From a bacterium (GTDB lineage Bacteria; Actinomycetota; Acidimicrobiia; Spongiisociales; UBA11373), in contig JABMPV010000481.1 in the NCBI GenBank assembly GCA_013202595.1, positions 1 through 13,687 on the forward strand: a DNA stretch of 13,687 nucleotides, read 5' to 3'. This document shows, piece after piece, positions 13,153 to 13,687 of this stretch (positions within the stretch are counted from its first letter, which is position 1; every line of letters begins with the position of its first letter). A program made the translations under genes and the position numbers. The notes beneath the pieces are model-generated. The model had not been told where the DNA came from, did no database searches, and saw nothing but the letters and a program-made list of their open reading frames with translations.

Positions 13153-13687
13153 GCGGACTCGGGGCCGAAGGTCTCGCCGGAGAAGTGACAGGCAGCCAAT
13201 CCGGATCCAACGGAAGCCTCCACGAGTTCTGGCTCGGCCTCCCGGCAGGCCGGTCTGTCCCGCCCCACAGGGCACCGCTGCCTGAAGGCGCAGCCCTCAG
13301 GGATGTCCGAGGGACTGGGGACGTCACCTATGAGAACGATCTGCTCGCGCTCCGCCTCCTTTATCGGATCCGGCACGGGGATCGCCGACAGCAGTGCGGT
13401 CGTGTAGGGGTGCTGCGGCGCAGCGAACAAGGCTGCCGATGTGTTCTCCTCCACGATCGTGCCCAGATACATGACGGCGACCCGATCGCACATCTGTTTC
13501 ACGACCGCCAGATCGTGGGAGATGAAGAGGAAGGAGAGCCCGAGGTCGCGCTGCAACTCCTTGAGGAGGTTGATTATCTGGGCCTGCACCGACACGTCGA
13601 GCGCCGCCACCGCCTCGTCGAGGATCAGCAGGTCGGGACTCAGAGCCAGGGCCCGGGCGATGGCGACTCGCTGGTTCTGCCCTCCCG
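13149..13687 (-). CDS. Oligopeptide/dipeptide-type ABC importer ATPase (5' end outside the window)
   Basis: Only the last 178 residues are visible; Walker A and the N-terminus lie beyond the window edge. Visible are the end of the signature, GGQNQRVAIARAL, Walker B LLILDEAVAALDVSVQAQ with Ala in place of the usual Pro after DE, and the H-loop in FLFISHDLAVV. Then comes the Opp/Dpp C-terminal domain: HPYTTALLSAIPVPDP, GDVPSPSDIPEGCAFRQRCP and later Cys residues of CREAEP and ACHF. The four cysteines of this tail are typical of OppD/DppF-type ATPases. Such importers take up peptides but also sugars, sugar acids and opines. The gene overlaps the enolase-superfamily gene by 4 bases, so the transporter operon probably ends in that enzyme. 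The permeases and binding protein should lie upstream, past 13687. Confidence 0.92.
   Translation of the reverse strand, partial: GGQNQRVAIARALALSPDLLILDEAVAALDVSVQAQIINLLKELQRDLGLSFLFISHDLAVVKQMCDRVAVMYLGTIVEENTSAALFAAPQHPYTTALLSAIPVPDPIKEAEREQIVLIGDVPSPSDIPEGCAFRQRCPVGRDRPACREAEPELVEASVGSGLAACHFSGETFGPESA

Noticed and set aside
1..13687. CRISPR arrays, tRNA or rRNA genes, insertion sequences, attachment sites
   Set aside because: I saw no regularly spaced repeats, cloverleaf, rRNA-like sequence, transposase motifs or flanking inverted repeats in this window; a structured RNA search could still find something small.

Overview
The window is GC-rich, densely packed DNA, most likely from an actinomycete-type bacterium (Actinomycetota, possibly Acidimicrobiia, from a genome or metagenome). 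This placement rests on GC-rich third codon positions, frequent GTG and TTG starts, many 4-base ATGA/GTGA stop-start overlaps, and gene starts with a TANNNT -10 box 6-7 bases upstream, as in leaderless actinobacterial transcripts. It is inferred from style, not from a marker gene. I saw no tRNA, rRNA, CRISPR array or insertion sequence.

Region 1 (1-4106, + strand). A helix-turn-helix/coiled-coil protein is followed by two ABC-2 type export modules in one coupled run: ATPase, permease, ATPase, permease. A hairpin terminator closes it. Region 2 (4160-7390, + strand). An apparently leaderless MurJ/MviN-family flippase gene overlaps a gene for an Fsr-like major facilitator transporter. Two very small genes follow: a 34-residue Lys-rich protein and a 49-residue Cys-rich putative zinc-binding protein.

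Region 3 (7474-11963) is the most interesting part. On the - strand, larE, larB and a short larC overlap by 4 bases each. They encode the three steps that build the nickel-pincer nucleotide (NPN) cofactor. Diverging from them on the + strand is a distant homologue of LarA, the NPN-dependent lactate racemase, and then a GntR/FCD-family regulator. A perfect 10-bp palindrome, TTACATGTAA, sits in the divergent promoter. LarC lacks the whole C-terminal half and most of the conserved Asp/His residues of its N-terminal half. LarA keeps the cofactor lysine but has lost one of the two expected catalytic histidines.

Region 4 (11966-13687, - strand). A mandelate-racemase-type enolase-superfamily enzyme overlaps by 4 bases the 3' end of an Opp/Dpp-type ABC ATPase gene, which runs off the window.

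Regions 3 and 4 together look like a self-contained pathway for a 2-hydroxy acid, perhaps a sugar acid: uptake by an Opp-type importer, inversion or epimerisation by the Ni-NPN enzyme, dehydration or racemisation by the enolase-superfamily enzyme, and control by the FCD regulator. The substrate is unknown and the pathway is an inference from gene content.
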